A stretch of DNA of 64,000 nt, from contig JAGWNK010000008.1 in NCBI GenBank assembly GCA_028871345.1, forward strand, positions 41,403 through 105,402, written 5' to 3'. The notes beneath the pieces are model-generated. The model was not told where the DNA came from and searched no databases. It saw only the letters and a list, made by a program, of their open reading frames with translations. The translations under genes and the position numbers were made by a program. Origin of the DNA: Alphaproteobacteria bacterium. GTDB taxonomy: Bacteria; Pseudomonadota; Alphaproteobacteria; Micropepsales; Micropepsaceae. Shown here piece after piece: positions 17,570 through 26,856 of the stretch (positions within the stretch are counted from its first letter, which is position 1; every line of letters starts with the position of its first letter).

Positions 17570-17583
17570 GCAACCATGGTTGC
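17570..17583. promoter_or_regulatory. 14-bp perfect palindrome in the secB / timA divergent promoter region
   Basis: GCAACCATGGTTGC is a perfect inverted repeat without spacer in the 199-bp gap between secB and the Tim44-like gene. A regulator site is possible; no regulator is identified. Confidence 0.3.
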
Positions 17584-17696
17584 AGGTTTCGGTCCCCATC
17601 CCGATATAAGGGGGGTATAGGCTGGACCCGGTGGGTCGGCGGGGTTAGGTTAGATTGTTTCCGCGCGCCACGATGCCGCGGAGAGGTATCGGCGCA

Positions 17697-18356
17697 ATGC
17701 CAGGTTCTCAATTGCTCGAAATCATCCTGTTTGCCAGCATCGCCGGCGTGATCCTGTTCCGTTTGTACACGGTCTTGGGACGCCGGACGGGACATGAACG
17801 TCCGCCGCAGGACCGTTTCCGTCTGGGCCGCCCGGCCGAGGAAACCGTGGGCGTCCGCCCCAATGCGGCCCGCCTGGCTTCCGCCGAACGTCCGGCCGAT
17901 CCCGTGCAGAGCGGCTTGTTCGACATCCAGCTTGCCGACCGCAGCTTCGACAAGGCGCATTTCCTGACGGGAGCGCGCGCCGCCTACGAGATGATCCTCA
18001 CCGCCTTCGCCGGCAATGATCGCGCCATCTTGCGTCCGCTGCTGAACGACGAGGTCTATGCCGCCTTCGAGACGGCCATGAAGGGACGCGAAGAGCGCGG
18101 CGAGAAGGTCACGCTGACCTTTGTCGGCTTCAAGGACGTCAAGATCATCGCCGCCGCACTCAAGAACCGCACCGCCGAGGTCACCATCGCCTTCGGCGCG
18201 CAACTGATCTCCGCCACCACCGATGCCAAGGGCGCCGTGATCGACGGCGACATCAAGTCGGTGCGCGACGTGACCGACGTGTGGACCTTCGCGCGCGACA
18301 CCCGCGCCCACGACCCCAACTGGATCCTGGTCGCCACCTCCGGTGAGCAGCTCTGA
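17697..18356 (+). CDS. timA: Tim44/TimA family inner-membrane adaptor protein
   Basis: 219 aa. It starts MPGSQLLEIILFASIAGVILF, a single N-terminal membrane anchor, followed by a hydrophilic linker and the Tim44-like C-terminal domain (GARAAYEMILTAFAGNDRA, then LTFVGFKDVKI). Bacterial homologues lie beside secB in alphaproteobacteria and resemble the matrix-side Tim44 of mitochondria. An adaptor role in inner-membrane protein handling is proposed but not certain. The ATG at 17697 has AGAGG eight bases upstream. mltA starts within its last 14 bases. Confidence 0.85.
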   Translation: MPGSQLLEIILFASIAGVILFRLYTVLGRRTGHERPPQDRFRLGRPAEETVGVRPNAARLASAERPADPVQSGLFDIQLADRSFDKAHFLTGARAAYEMILTAFAGNDRAILRPLLNDEVYAAFETAMKGREERGEKVTLTFVGFKDVKIIAAALKNRTAEVTIAFGAQLISATTDAKGAVIDGDIKSVRDVTDVWTFARDTRAHDPNWILVATSGEQL

Positions 18357-19554
18357 GGTGCGCAAGCGGCCGATCGTCGTTGCGGCCGGCCTTCTTCTCG
18401 TTCTGATCGCTTTCGGCGTGTGGTGGCTGACGCGCCCGCCGCTGCCCGGCCCGTTGCGGCTGACCAGGCTGTCCTTCGCCCAGCTTCCCGGCTGGTCCGC
18501 CGGCAACACCGCTCCCGCGCTGGAGGCCTTGCGCAGATCTTGCGGCGCGCTCGCTGCGAAAGCCGCGCCCGATCCCATGGGCGGGATCTATGCCGGCACT
18601 GTCGGCGACTGGCGCGCGCCTTGTGCCGCCGCGGCCACGGCCAAGGACGCCCGCGCCTTCTTCGAACAGTGGTTCGTGCCGTTCCGGGTGAGCGCCGGCG
18701 ATGTGCCCGATGCGCTTTTCACCGGCTATTACGAGCCGCAGATCGCCGGCAGCCCCACGCTGCATGGCGCCTTCCGGTATCCGGTCTATGATACGCCCGG
18801 CGATCTCATCAGCGTCGATCTGGGGCAGTTCCGCCCGTCGCTGAAGGGCGAATCCATCGCCGGGCGCCTCGAAGGCCATCGTTTGGTGCCGTACCCGAGC
18901 CGTGCCGACATCGATGCGCGCGGCCTCAAGACCGCGCATGTCCTGTTCTATACCGACGATCCGATCGCGCTGTTCTTCCTGCACATCCAGGGCTCCGGGC
19001 GGGTGCGCTTCGACGACGGGCGCCTGGCGCGTGTCACCTACGCGGCGCAGAACGGCCAAGTCTACACCGCCATCGGCCGCGAGCTCGTGGCGCGCGGCGT
19101 GCCCAGACAGGGCATGTCGCTGCAGGTGATCCGGGCCTGGCTGAAGTCCCATCCGCAGGACGCCCGGCAGGTGATGGAGAGCGACGCGTCCTACGTCTTC
19201 TTCAAGGAGGAGCCTTTGGGCGATCCGGCGCTCGGCGCCAAAGGCGCCGAAGGCGTGGCGCTGACGCCGCGCACCAGCATCGCCGTCGATCCGCGCCTGC
19301 ACGCCTTCGCCACACCGTTCTACATTGCGACCGAGCTGCCCGGCGGGCAGGCCTTCAACCGGCTTGCGGTGGCGCAGGACGTCGGCGGCGCCATCCGCGG
19401 ACCCGCCCGCGCCGACATCTTCTTCGGGGTCGGCGCCGAGGCCGAGCGCCTGGCCGGCGGCATGAACCACACGGGCCTGATGGTGGCGCTGTTGCCCAAG
19501 AGCGTGGCGGCGCGCCTGAAGGACGTCACGGATTTCCCGTCGAGTCCTCGATGA
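18343..19554 (+). CDS. mltA: membrane-bound lytic murein transglycosylase A
   Basis: 403 aa. It cleaves peptidoglycan between MurNAc and GlcNAc, forming 1,6-anhydroMurNAc. An N-terminal hydrophobic segment (about residues 10-27) anchors or exports it; no lipobox is seen. Domain signatures are FTGYYEPQIAGSPT, LHIQGSGRVRF and the C-terminal 3D-type segment with RADIFFGVG, where the last Asp region is catalytic. The start is a GTG at 18343 overlapping timA. The smr gene follows with an ATGA overlap. Gene order timA-mltA-smr is typical in alphaproteobacteria. Confidence 0.93.
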   Translation: MSSSEVRKRPIVVAAGLLLVLIAFGVWWLTRPPLPGPLRLTRLSFAQLPGWSAGNTAPALEALRRSCGALAAKAAPDPMGGIYAGTVGDWRAPCAAAATAKDARAFFEQWFVPFRVSAGDVPDALFTGYYEPQIAGSPTLHGAFRYPVYDTPGDLISVDLGQFRPSLKGESIAGRLEGHRLVPYPSRADIDARGLKTAHVLFYTDDPIALFFLHIQGSGRVRFDDGRLARVTYAAQNGQVYTAIGRELVARGVPRQGMSLQVIRAWLKSHPQDARQVMESDASYVFFKEEPLGDPALGAKGAEGVALTPRTSIAVDPRLHAFATPFYIATELPGGQAFNRLAVAQDVGGAIRGPARADIFFGVGAEAERLAGGMNHTGLMVALLPKSVAARLKDVTDFPSSPR

Positions 19555-20033
19555 GCCGCCGCCAGACCACCAAGGAGGAGCGTGAGCTGTTCCACGCCGT
19601 GGCCAAGGGTGCGGCCCTGGCGCCCGCGGCCGTGTCGGCGGCGAAACCCAAGCCGAAGCCGAAAGCGAAAACGGCCGGCGGCGTCGATGCCGGCACTGCG
19701 CGCAAGCTGGCGCGCGGCGAGCTCGATGCGGACGCCAAGCTTGATCTGCATGGTCTCAGCGAAGCGGCGGCGCATCGCGCCCTGGCGAATTTCGTGCAGA
19801 ACGCCCACCGGCGCGGGGCGCGGCTGCTCCTGATCGTCACCGGCAAGGGGGCGCGCGATCCCGATGCGCCGTTCGACCTCGAATTCGCGGGCCGGTCGCG
19901 GGGCGTGCTGAAGACCATGGTGCCGCGCTGGCTGGACGAGCCGCCGCTGGCGGGCTCAATCGTGCTCAAGCGCCCGGCCCACCGCCGCCATGGCGGGGAT
20001 GGCGCGCTGTATGTCTATTTGCGGAAACGCTGA
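19551..20033 (+). CDS. Smr/MutS2-domain protein
   Basis: 160 aa. A basic, Ala/Lys/Pro-rich N-terminal half (KPKPKPKAKTAGG) precedes a Smr domain: LDLHGLSEAAAHRAL, then RLLLIVTGKGARDP. Smr domains bind and nick nucleic acids; bacterial stand-alone members may act in DNA repair or in ribosome-collision rescue (family knowledge, not shown here). It is coupled to mltA by an ATGA overlap. Confidence 0.9.
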   Translation: MSRRQTTKEERELFHAVAKGAALAPAAVSAAKPKPKPKAKTAGGVDAGTARKLARGELDADAKLDLHGLSEAAAHRALANFVQNAHRRGARLLLIVTGKGARDPDAPFDLEFAGRSRGVLKTMVPRWLDEPPLAGSIVLKRPAHRRHGGDGALYVYLRKR

Positions 20034-20084
20034 ATTTCCTGCGCGGTTTACGGGGCGTGCCGCCGAAGGCGTGGGAGGCAGACG

Positions 20085-21077
20085 CTACAGCAGCCCGGCC
20101 TTGGCCGCGAGAGCCTCCAGCGAGGTCTCGGGGCGGGCGCCGTAATGCGAGATCACTTCCGCCGCCGCCATCGCCCCCAGCTTGCCGCACGTGGCCAGGC
20201 TCTTGTGCCGCACATGGCCGAACAGGAATCCCGCCGCGAACTGGTCGCCGGCGCCCGTGGTGTCGATGACCTTCTCCACCGGCGCCGCATCGATGACGTG
20301 GATCTCGCCGCCGCCCGTCACGACGCAGCCCTTGGCCGAGCGCGTCAGCGCGGCGAGCCCGTTCCACTGCCCGAAGCGCTGCAGCGCCTCGTCGAAGGCG
20401 TCGACTTCGAACAGCGCCTTGGCCTCTTCTTCGTTGGCGAAGACGATGTCGAGATCGTTGCCCAGGAGCTCGAGGAAATCGTCACGGTAGCGTCCGACGC
20501 AGAACGGATCGGACAGCGTGAACGCCACCTGGGTGCCGGCTTTCTTGGCGATGGCGATGGCCTTTTGCGAGGCGGCGCGCGCCGAAGGCGAATCCCACAG
20601 GTAGCCTTCGATGTAGAGCACGCTGGCCGAAGCGACGTGCGATGGGTCGATGTCGTCGGGCGACAGCTCGCGGGCGGCGCCGAGATGGGTGTTCATGCTG
20701 CGCTGGCCGTCGGGGGCCACGGCGATCAGGCTGCAGGCGGTGGGCGGGCCGTCCGGCACCGGCGTCGCCGCAAAGCTCACGCCGTTGTCCTTCAGGCTGG
20801 CGGCGAAGGTTTCGCCCAGCCGGTCGGTCTTCACCCGGCCGAGAAAGAGTGGACGACCGCCTAGCGACGCCAGTCCCGCCATGGTGTTGGCGGCCGAGCC
20901 GCCGGCGGCTTCGCGGCGTTCGCCGAACGCATGGTAGAGCTGGTTGGCGCGATATTCGTCGATCAGCGTCATCACGCCTTTGGCGATCTTGTGGGTGAGA
21001 AGGAAGGCGTCATCGACGGGCGCCAGCACATCGACGATGGCGTTGCCCATGGCCATGACATCGAAATCGCGCGCCAT
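20085..21077 (-). CDS. PfkB-family carbohydrate kinase, adenosine kinase-like
   Basis: 330 aa. The PfkB signatures are present: GGSAANTMAGLASLGG near residue 60 and DTTGAGDQFAAGFLFG with the catalytic Asp in the C-terminal third. The overall pattern (MGNAIVDVLAPVDDAFL) is the adenosine/sugar kinase type common in alphaproteobacteria; adenosine kinase is likely but not proven. The ATG at 21077 is preferred over one 57 bases upstream because GGGGACC precedes it and family similarity starts there. It is divergent from the EI24 gene by 47 bp. Confidence 0.88.
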   Translation of the reverse strand: MARDFDVMAMGNAIVDVLAPVDDAFLLTHKIAKGVMTLIDEYRANQLYHAFGERREAAGGSAANTMAGLASLGGRPLFLGRVKTDRLGETFAASLKDNGVSFAATPVPDGPPTACSLIAVAPDGQRSMNTHLGAARELSPDDIDPSHVASASVLYIEGYLWDSPSARAASQKAIAIAKKAGTQVAFTLSDPFCVGRYRDDFLELLGNDLDIVFANEEEAKALFEVDAFDEALQRFGQWNGLAALTRSAKGCVVTGGGEIHVIDAAPVEKVIDTTGAGDQFAAGFLFGHVRHKSLATCGKLGAMAAAEVISHYGARPETSLEALAAKAGLL

Positions 21078-21124
21078 ATGGTCCCCGGGAAATGGGTCTA
21101 TAATGGGCTTAACGGAGCCCTGCC

Positions 21125-21790
21125 GTGTTCGCAAGCCTGCGTAAAGCCGCGAAACTGCTGGTCGATCCGGCGCTGCTGGGCGCCGTCCTGGTGTCGCTGC
21201 TGCTGGCCCTGGCGCTCTATGCGGGCCTCTTCTTCGCCGCCGAGTACGCCATCCGCCAGCTGCCCACGCTGGGGCTGCCCTGGGTCAATGCCGCGCTCGC
21301 CGTTCTGACTCCGATCGCCTTGATTCTACTGGTATTCTTCCTGGGCGCGCCGATGGCCGCCCTGTTCGCTTCGCTCTATCTCGACCGGTTGGCGGGGCGC
21401 ATCGAGGCGCGCTGGTATCCCGCCGATCCCAAGGGCGGCGCCCCGGTCCTCAGCTTCTTCGGCGGCCTCGAACTGGCGGCGGTGGTCATTGGCGTCGACC
21501 TCGTTCTGCTGCCGGCCGACATGGCCGCGCCGGGAATCGCCGAATTCGCCACGCTGGTGATCAACGGCTGGTTGCTGGGCCGGGAATATTTCGAGCTGGT
21601 GGCGCGACGCCATCTGTCGCGCAGCGCCGCCCATGCCTTGCGCCGCCGCCATCCGCTTGGCGTGTTCGGTGCCGGCCTCATCCTTTCGCTCTTGAGCGCC
21701 GTCCCGCTCGCCAATCTGGCGGCCCCCTTGCTCGGAGTGGGAATGATGGTCCATGTCTTCAAGCGCTTCGCCCATGAGGATCGCGCATGA
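21125..21790 (+). CDS. EI24-domain (CysZ-like) integral membrane protein
   Basis: 221 aa with several hydrophobic segments (about residues 17-42, 55-80, 113-135 and 175-205) and the typical NGWLLGREYFELVARRH motif of EI24 proteins. CysZ members of this family import sulfate; many alphaproteobacterial members have no assigned role, and no cysteine-synthesis genes are close. It is coupled to the downstream lipoprotein gene by ATGA. Confidence 0.85.
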   Translation: MFASLRKAAKLLVDPALLGAVLVSLLLALALYAGLFFAAEYAIRQLPTLGLPWVNAALAVLTPIALILLVFFLGAPMAALFASLYLDRLAGRIEARWYPADPKGGAPVLSFFGGLELAAVVIGVDLVLLPADMAAPGIAEFATLVINGWLLGREYFELVARRHLSRSAAHALRRRHPLGVFGAGLILSLLSAVPLANLAAPLLGVGMMVHVFKRFAHEDRA

Positions 21791-22146
21791 AACGGATGGT
21801 CGTCGCCTTGAGCATCGCTCTTTTCGCCGCCGGCTGCGCCACGCGCCCCGCCGCGGTAACGCCCGCCGTGCCGTTGCCGCCCTCCCCGCCGCCGGGGGAG
21901 CCCGCCGGCATCGTCGGGCTGTCGTCGACCGATCTCGCCGCGGCGTTCGGCAAGCCCAGCTTCGTGCGCAAGGAGAACGGCTCGGAGATGTGGCGTTACG
22001 ACGGGGCGAGCTGCCACGCCTTCTTCTTCCTCTATCCCGCCGGCGGCGGCGAAGTGGTGCGCCACGTCGAAACCAGCCCGCGCGGCGCCCAGATCGCGGC
22101 CGACGTCAACTGCCTCGCCGCCTTGCGGGGCCAGCCGCTTTCGTGA
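21787..22146 (+). CDS. small lipoprotein, unknown function
   Basis: 119 aa. Signal peptide with lipobox (LFAAGCATRP, lipidated Cys17), then a proline-rich spacer and a compact domain (IVGLSSTDLAAAFGKPSFVR) resembling small outer-membrane SmpA/BamE-like folds in its GxSxxDLxxxFGxP pattern. That similarity is a guess from one motif. It probably sits in the outer membrane. It overlaps nth tail to tail by 41 bp. Confidence 0.8.
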   Translation: MKRMVVALSIALFAAGCATRPAAVTPAVPLPPSPPPGEPAGIVGLSSTDLAAAFGKPSFVRKENGSEMWRYDGASCHAFFFLYPAGGGEVVRHVETSPRGAQIAADVNCLAALRGQPLS

Positions 22147-22786
22147 CCGGCTTGGTCTTGTCGGGATAGCGGCACAGGTCCTTCACCACGCAATCCGGGC
22201 ATTTCGGCAGGCGCGCCACGCAGACATAGCGGCCGTGCAGGATCAGCCAGTGATGGGCGTGTTGCAGATATTCGTCGGGCACCACGGCGAGGAGAGCGTC
22301 CTCCACTTCGCGCGGCGTCTTGCCCGGCGCCAGGCCGGTGCGGTTGGCGACGCGGAAGATGTGGGTGTCGACCGCAATGGTCTTCTCGCCGAAGGCGACG
22401 TTGAGGACGACGTTGGCGGTCTTGCGCCCGACGCCCGGCAATTCTTCCAGCGCTTCGCGTGCGCGCGGCACCTTTCCGCCGTGCCGTTCGGCCAGGATCT
22501 TCGACAGCGCGATGACGTTCTTGGCCTTGCCCTTATAGAGCCCGATGGTCTTGATATACGCCGACAGCCCCGTCTCCCCCAGCGCCAGCATCTTCTGCGG
22601 CGTGTCGGCGATGCGGAACAAGGGCTCCGTCGCTTTGTTGACGCCCTTGTCGGTGGCTTGCGCCGATAGCACCACGGCGACCAGCAAAGTGAAGGGATTG
22701 GTGTATTTCAGTTCCGTCTCGGGGGAGGGGTTCTGGGCCTGAAGGCGCGCGAAAAATGCGGCGGCGCGGGCTTTCGTGAAGCTCAT
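22106..22786 (-). CDS. nth: endonuclease III
   Basis: 226-aa bifunctional DNA glycosylase/AP lyase of base-excision repair for oxidised pyrimidines. It has the helix-hairpin-helix LPGVGRKTANVVLN with the catalytic Lys, the catalytic Asp in AVDTHIFRV, and the four-Cys cluster motif (CVARLPKCPDCVVKDLC, C-x6-C-x2-C-x5-C) for [4Fe-4S]. Full length. It is divergent from the DUF2244 gene, a usual neighbour in alphaproteobacteria. Confidence 0.97.
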   Translation of the reverse strand: MSFTKARAAAFFARLQAQNPSPETELKYTNPFTLLVAVVLSAQATDKGVNKATEPLFRIADTPQKMLALGETGLSAYIKTIGLYKGKAKNVIALSKILAERHGGKVPRAREALEELPGVGRKTANVVLNVAFGEKTIAVDTHIFRVANRTGLAPGKTPREVEDALLAVVPDEYLQHAHHWLILHGRYVCVARLPKCPDCVVKDLCRYPDKTKPVTKAAGPARRRGS

Positions 22787-22864
22787 GGCTGACTCGTCAG
22801 AAGGGCGTTGGGGAACTTATCCCACACCCTTGCCCGTGCAAGAATTGCCCTCCATCTTTCCCGC

Positions 22865-23317
22865 ATGGACCAGGACGAGGTTCTGCTGGACCGGGTGTTG
22901 CGGCCCAACCCGCCGCTCAAGCCGCGCGCGCTGGGCGTCATCCTGTCGCTGGTCACCGCCGTCAATCTCGCCGTCGCCCTGACCTTTGCCCTGCGCGGCG
23001 CCTGGCCGATGGCGCCGTTCCTGGGCCTGGATGTGGCGCTGCTGGCCTGGGCCTTCCGCGCCAGCCTCGCCGCGGCGCGCCGCGAAGAACATCTGACGCT
23101 GACGCCGTCCACGCTGCGCCTGGCCCGCAGACCCGAGCCGCGCGAAGAGGTGGTGCTCAATCCCTATTGGGTGCGCGTCGAACTGCCCGAGCGCGGTCCC
23201 CTGACGCTGTGGAGCCACGGCCGCGGCATCGGCGTGGGCTCCTTCCTCGGCCCCGACGAGAAGCAGTCCCTGGCCCATGCCTTGGGCGACGCGCTGTGGC
23301 GGGTGCGCCACCGGTGA
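22865..23317 (+). CDS. DUF2244 membrane protein
   Basis: 150 aa with two adjacent membrane segments (about residues 24-44 and 50-68), followed by a soluble part typical of DUF2244 (EHLTLTPSTLRLARRPEP, VLNPYWVRVEL, GVGSFLGPDEK). Function unknown; probably an inner-membrane protein. The ATG at 22865 (MDQDEVLLDRVLRPNPPL) is chosen because the family begins with the LxPNPPL motif; a start at 22808 is possible but adds unrelated sequence. Confidence 0.85.
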   Translation: MDQDEVLLDRVLRPNPPLKPRALGVILSLVTAVNLAVALTFALRGAWPMAPFLGLDVALLAWAFRASLAAARREEHLTLTPSTLRLARRPEPREEVVLNPYWVRVELPERGPLTLWSHGRGIGVGSFLGPDEKQSLAHALGDALWRVRHR

Positions 23318-23362
23318 GCCGGCGCAAGAAACGGGTCGAAGGCGCGCGCGGGCTGGCGCAGG

Positions 23363-24244
23363 ATGGCGCTCATGAGCAAGATCATCGCGATGATACCGAA
23401 GGAAGACACGGCGGCGTGGCGGCGCATGGCGCGCGCCATCCGCTATCTCAGCGAACACTACCGCGAACAGCCGCGTCTGGAGGACGCCGCCGCCGCGGTG
23501 GGATTGTCTGCGTTCCACTTCCAGCGCGAGTTCAGCCGCTATGTCGGCGTCAGCCCGAAATCCTTCGTCGGCCAACTGACGCTCGATCGCGCACAGCGCG
23601 CGCTCGATGACGGCGCCAGCGTGCTCGATGCGGCGTTCGATGCGGGACTCTCGGGTCCCTCGCGGCTGCACGACTTGTCGCTCAAGATCGAGGCCATGAC
23701 GCCCGGCGACTACGCCAAGGGCGGCGCAGGCCTCACCATCCGCTACGGCTTCCATCCTTCGCCGTTCGGCAGCGCCGTGGTGCTGATGACCGACAAGGGC
23801 GTGTGCGGTCTGGCCTTCAGCGACGAAGGCGAAGAGGACGCGGCCTTCGCCGACATGCAAGAGCGCTGGCCGAAGGCGTCCTATGCGCGCGACGACGCGC
23901 GGGCCGGCGCCGTCGTGGAGCGGATCTTTGGCGACAAGGCCGCGGTGCTCAAACTGCATCTGATGGGCACGCCGTTCCAGGTCAAGGTGTGGCAGGCGCT
24001 GCTTGCCATTCCTCCCGGACGCTTCGACACCTATGGCGCCATCGCCCGGCGTCTGGAGAGCGCCAGCCGCGCCGTCGGTTCCGCGGTAGGGCGCAATCCG
24101 ATCTCGTGGCTGATCCCCTGCCACCGTGTGCTCGGCAAGAGCGGGGCGCTGACCGGCTATCACTGGGGGCTGACGCGCAAGCGCGCCATGCTCGCGGTGG
24201 AAGCGGCTCAGTCCGACAATCCCAGGACGTCGGCCATCGCGTAG
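23363..24244 (+). CDS. Ada-like protein: AraC-type HTH fused to O6-methylguanine-DNA methyltransferase
   Basis: 293 aa. Residues about 20-105 form an AraC-type double helix-turn-helix ([20 protein letters not shown], then [18 protein letters not shown]). Residues about 125-280 form the methyltransferase, with the active Cys in [16 protein letters not shown]. It removes O6-alkyl groups by suicide transfer and may activate repair genes. Unlike E. coli Ada, it lacks the N-terminal zinc-Cys domain that senses phosphotriesters, so its regulatory trigger may differ. It overlaps dapB tail to tail by 37 bp. The start could also be the ATG at 23372 (MSKIIAMIP). Confidence 0.92.
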   Translation: MALMSKIIAMIPKEDTAAWRRMARAIRYLSEHYREQPRLEDAAAAVGLSAFHFQREFSRYVGVSPKSFVGQLTLDRAQRALDDGASVLDAAFDAGLSGPSRLHDLSLKIEAMTPGDYAKGGAGLTIRYGFHPSPFGSAVVLMTDKGVCGLAFSDEGEEDAAFADMQERWPKASYARDDARAGAVVERIFGDKAAVLKLHLMGTPFQVKVWQALLAIPPGRFDTYGAIARRLESASRAVGSAVGRNPISWLIPCHRVLGKSGALTGYHWGLTRKRAMLAVEAAQSDNPRTSAIA

Positions 24245-25017
24245 AGTCCGGGCTTCCTGCCCTGCCCCCAGCGCGCTGCGGCCAAGGCGCCGTTGGCGAG
24301 GATCGAACGGTCCTCGGCGATGTGCGACAGCACGACGCGTTCGCCCGGTCCTGCCAGGATCACCTGGTGCTCGCCCACCACCGTGCCGCCGCGCAGGCTG
24401 GCGAAGCCGACGGTGCCCGCCTTCCGGGCGCCCGTGATGCCGTCGCGCCCGCGCACGGAATTCTCCGCCAGCGCCACGCCGCGCGCCTCCGCCGCCGCCT
24501 GGCCCAGCATCAATGCCGTGCCCGAAGGCGCATCCACCTTCCTGGCGTGATGCATCTCCAGGATCTCGACGTCGAACCCCGGCAGGGCGGCCGCCGCCTT
24601 CTTCACCAGCGCCGCCAGGATGTTGACGCCCAGGCTCATGTTGCCGGACTTGATGATCACGGCATGGCGCGCCGCGGCGCGGATCGCCGCCTCGTCGTCG
24701 CTGCCCAGGCCCGTGGTGCCGAGGACGTGCACGATGCGCGCCTGCGCCGCGAGCGCGGCCAGCGCCACCGATGCCTTGGGCGCCGTGAAATCGATCACGG
24801 CATCGGCCTGCGCCATCAGGAGCAGGGGATCGTCGGTGACGGCGATGCCCAGCGCTTTCGCGCCCGCGAGCGTGCCGGCATCCTGCCCGAGACTCGCATG
24901 GCCCTTGTTCTCGAAGGCGCCGGAAAGGACGCAGTCCTGCGACTCGGCGACGGCTTTCACCACCGCCCGCCCCATGCGCCCCGAGGCGCCCGCCACCACG
25001 ATTCGAAGCTCGCTCAT
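24208..25017 (-). CDS. dapB: 4-hydroxy-tetrahydrodipicolinate reductase
   Basis: Reduction step toward diaminopimelate and lysine. 269 aa. The N-terminal dinucleotide-binding motif is [16 protein letters not shown]; the substrate site is [16 protein letters not shown]. The start is the ATG at 25017 ([10 protein letters not shown]); longer starts would add an unrelated 31-residue stretch. It stands downstream of grpE, about 100 bp away and on the same strand. Confidence 0.96.
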   Translation of the reverse strand: MSELRIVVAGASGRMGRAVVKAVAESQDCVLSGAFENKGHASLGQDAGTLAGAKALGIAVTDDPLLLMAQADAVIDFTAPKASVALAALAAQARIVHVLGTTGLGSDDEAAIRAAARHAVIIKSGNMSLGVNILAALVKKAAAALPGFDVEILEMHHARKVDAPSGTALMLGQAAAEARGVALAENSVRGRDGITGARKAGTVGFASLRGGTVVGEHQVILAGPGERVVLSHIAEDRSILANGALAAARWGQGRKPGLYAMADVLGLSD

Positions 25018-25118
25018 GGGGGCAGTGTAATCGGGCGCCCTTTGTGATGCACGCCTCACCGATGCTGGCATCCGCGGGTGCACGCGGATCGTTTCCCGGC
25101 CTACGGCCACCGAGAGCC

Positions 25119-25676
25119 TTACACCTTGGTGTCCACGCCGGCCGGCGCGGCGCCGTTCTCCGCGCGCGCCACCGTCACCATGGCGGGGCGCAGCAGCCGC
25201 TCGCCGATGCGGTAGCCGGTCTGCACCACGTTGACGATCGTTCCCGGCGGCTTGCCGTCGCCCGGCACTTCGGCGATCGCCTGATGCCAGTGGGGATCGA
25301 ACTTGGCGTTGGTGGTATCGATGATCTTGACGCCGTAGTTCTCGAGCGTCGCCAACAACTGGCGTTCGGTGGCTTCCACGCCGTCGATCACGGCCTTGAC
25401 CTGGGGGTCGGCGGCCTCGCGCAGCTCCGGCGGACAGGCGGCGAGCGCCCGGCTGAAATTGTCGGCGATGGCCAGCATGTCGCGCGCGAAGCGCGTGACG
25501 GCGTATTGCGAGGCGTCGAGCCGGTCGCGCTCGCCGCGCCGGCGCGTATTCTCCGCATCGGCCAGGGCCCGCAACAGGCGGTCGCGCAAATCGGCCGCCT
25601 CGGCGCGCAGCGTCTCCACCTCGTTGGCCTGTTCGGCGGGTTGCTGCTGGTCCTGGTTTTCCTGTTCGTCTGCCAT
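25119..25676 (-). CDS. grpE: nucleotide exchange factor GrpE
   Basis: 185 aa. Releases ADP from DnaK. A Gln/Glu-rich N-terminus and long coiled coil ([20 protein letters not shown]) lead to the beta-domain with [20 protein letters not shown] and [20 protein letters not shown]. It follows hrcA with an 11-bp gap, so the two form the usual hrcA-grpE heat-shock operon. No CIRCE element was found upstream of hrcA. Confidence 0.96.
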   Translation of the reverse strand: MADEQENQDQQQPAEQANEVETLRAEAADLRDRLLRALADAENTRRRGERDRLDASQYAVTRFARDMLAIADNFSRALAACPPELREAADPQVKAVIDGVEATERQLLATLENYGVKIIDTTNAKFDPHWHQAIAEVPGDGKPPGTIVNVVQTGYRIGERLLRPAMVTVARAENGAAPAGVDTKV

Positions 25677-25687
25677 GATCCGTCCAA

Positions 25688-26746
25688 TTATCCGAGCAAG
25701 CGCCCGATCACCTTGGCCGTGTGATCGACCATGGGGATGATGCGGGCATAGTTGAGTCTGGTGGGGCCGAGCACGCCCACCACGCCGACCACCTTGCCTT
25801 TGGCGTTGGCGTAGGGCGCGGCCACGATGGAGGAACCCGACAGGCTGAACAGCCGGTTCTCCGAGCCGATGAAGATGCGCACGCCGGCGCCCTGCTTGGC
25901 GAGTTCGAGCAGGCGGATGAGGTCGTTCTTGCGCTCGATGTCGTCGAACAGCGTGCGCACGCGTTCAAGGTCGCTCTGCGCTTCCATGGATTCCAGAAGG
26001 TGCGAAGCGCCGCGCACGATCAGCACGCGCTCTTCGCCTTCGGGCGGCGCGGTCAGCGTCGCCAGGCCTTCGGCCACGATCTTGGCGGTCAGGGCATCGA
26101 GTTCGGCGCGCGCGCTTTCCAGCTCCGCTTCGATGTCGCTGCGCGCGGTGTCGAGCGTGCGCCCGCCGAGCCGCGCGCTGAGATAGTTCGAGGCTTCCGA
26201 CAGGGCCGAGACGGGAAGCCCGACCGGCGTGTCGATCAGGCGGTTCTCCACCTGGCCGTCCTCCGAGACGATCACCACCAGGGCCTTGCCCGGGCCGACG
26301 CTGACGAACTCGATGTGCTTGAGGACGGCATCCTGCTTGTCGACGACGACGAGGCCCGCGCAGCGCGACAAGCCCGACAGCATGGCGGTGGCCTGGGTGA
26401 CGACGTCTTCCAGCCCGCGCCCGACATCGGACAGGCGCGACTCGATCGCCTGCCGCTCGCCGGGGGCCAGTTCGCCCACCTCCAGAAGTCCGTCCACGAA
26501 CAGCCGCAGCCCGCGCTCGGTGGGAACCCGACCGGCGCTGGTGTGGGGGGCGTGAAGCAGTCCCATCTGCTCCAGGTCGGCCATCACGTTGCGGATCGAG
26601 GCCGGCGACAGGGCCATGGGCAGCAGATGCGAAAGGGTGCGCGAACCGACCGGTTCGCCCGACGCCAGGTAGGATTCCACCAGGTGGCGGAAGATCTCGC
26701 GCTGGCGGTCGGCCAGGACGGTCGGGCTGCTGGTCGGCATGCTCAT
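25688..26746 (-). CDS. hrcA: heat-inducible transcription repressor HrcA
   Basis: 352 aa. It represses chaperone operons by binding CIRCE elements and is itself kept active by GroEL. The N-terminal winged helix ([20 protein letters not shown], then [19 protein letters not shown], then [18 protein letters not shown]) is typical. The ATG at 26746 is chosen (ATG at 26740 also possible); an upstream ATG at 26809 would add 21 unconserved residues. It is divergent from rph by 110 bp. No CIRCE (TTAGCACTC-N9-GAGTGCTAA) is visible here, so its targets probably lie elsewhere, such as groESL. Confidence 0.96.
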   Translation of the reverse strand: MSMPTSSPTVLADRQREIFRHLVESYLASGEPVGSRTLSHLLPMALSPASIRNVMADLEQMGLLHAPHTSAGRVPTERGLRLFVDGLLEVGELAPGERQAIESRLSDVGRGLEDVVTQATAMLSGLSRCAGLVVVDKQDAVLKHIEFVSVGPGKALVVIVSEDGQVENRLIDTPVGLPVSALSEASNYLSARLGGRTLDTARSDIEAELESARAELDALTAKIVAEGLATLTAPPEGEERVLIVRGASHLLESMEAQSDLERVRTLFDDIERKNDLIRLLELAKQGAGVRIFIGSENRLFSLSGSSIVAAPYANAKGKVVGVVGVLGPTRLNYARIIPMVDHTAKVIGRLLG

Positions 26747-26856
26747 GCTCAAGCCTTTGGATTCAAAACCTGTTTCCAACCCATGCGGCTCCGGTTGCGT
26801 TTGGCTCACCGGAGCCGCTAGGTAGCGGCGGACGCCTCAAACTTCAAGGGATACCC

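Noticed and set aside
26747..26856. CIRCE element upstream of hrcA
   Set aside because: No TTAGCACTC-N9-GAGTGCTAA or close variant was found between hrcA and rph.
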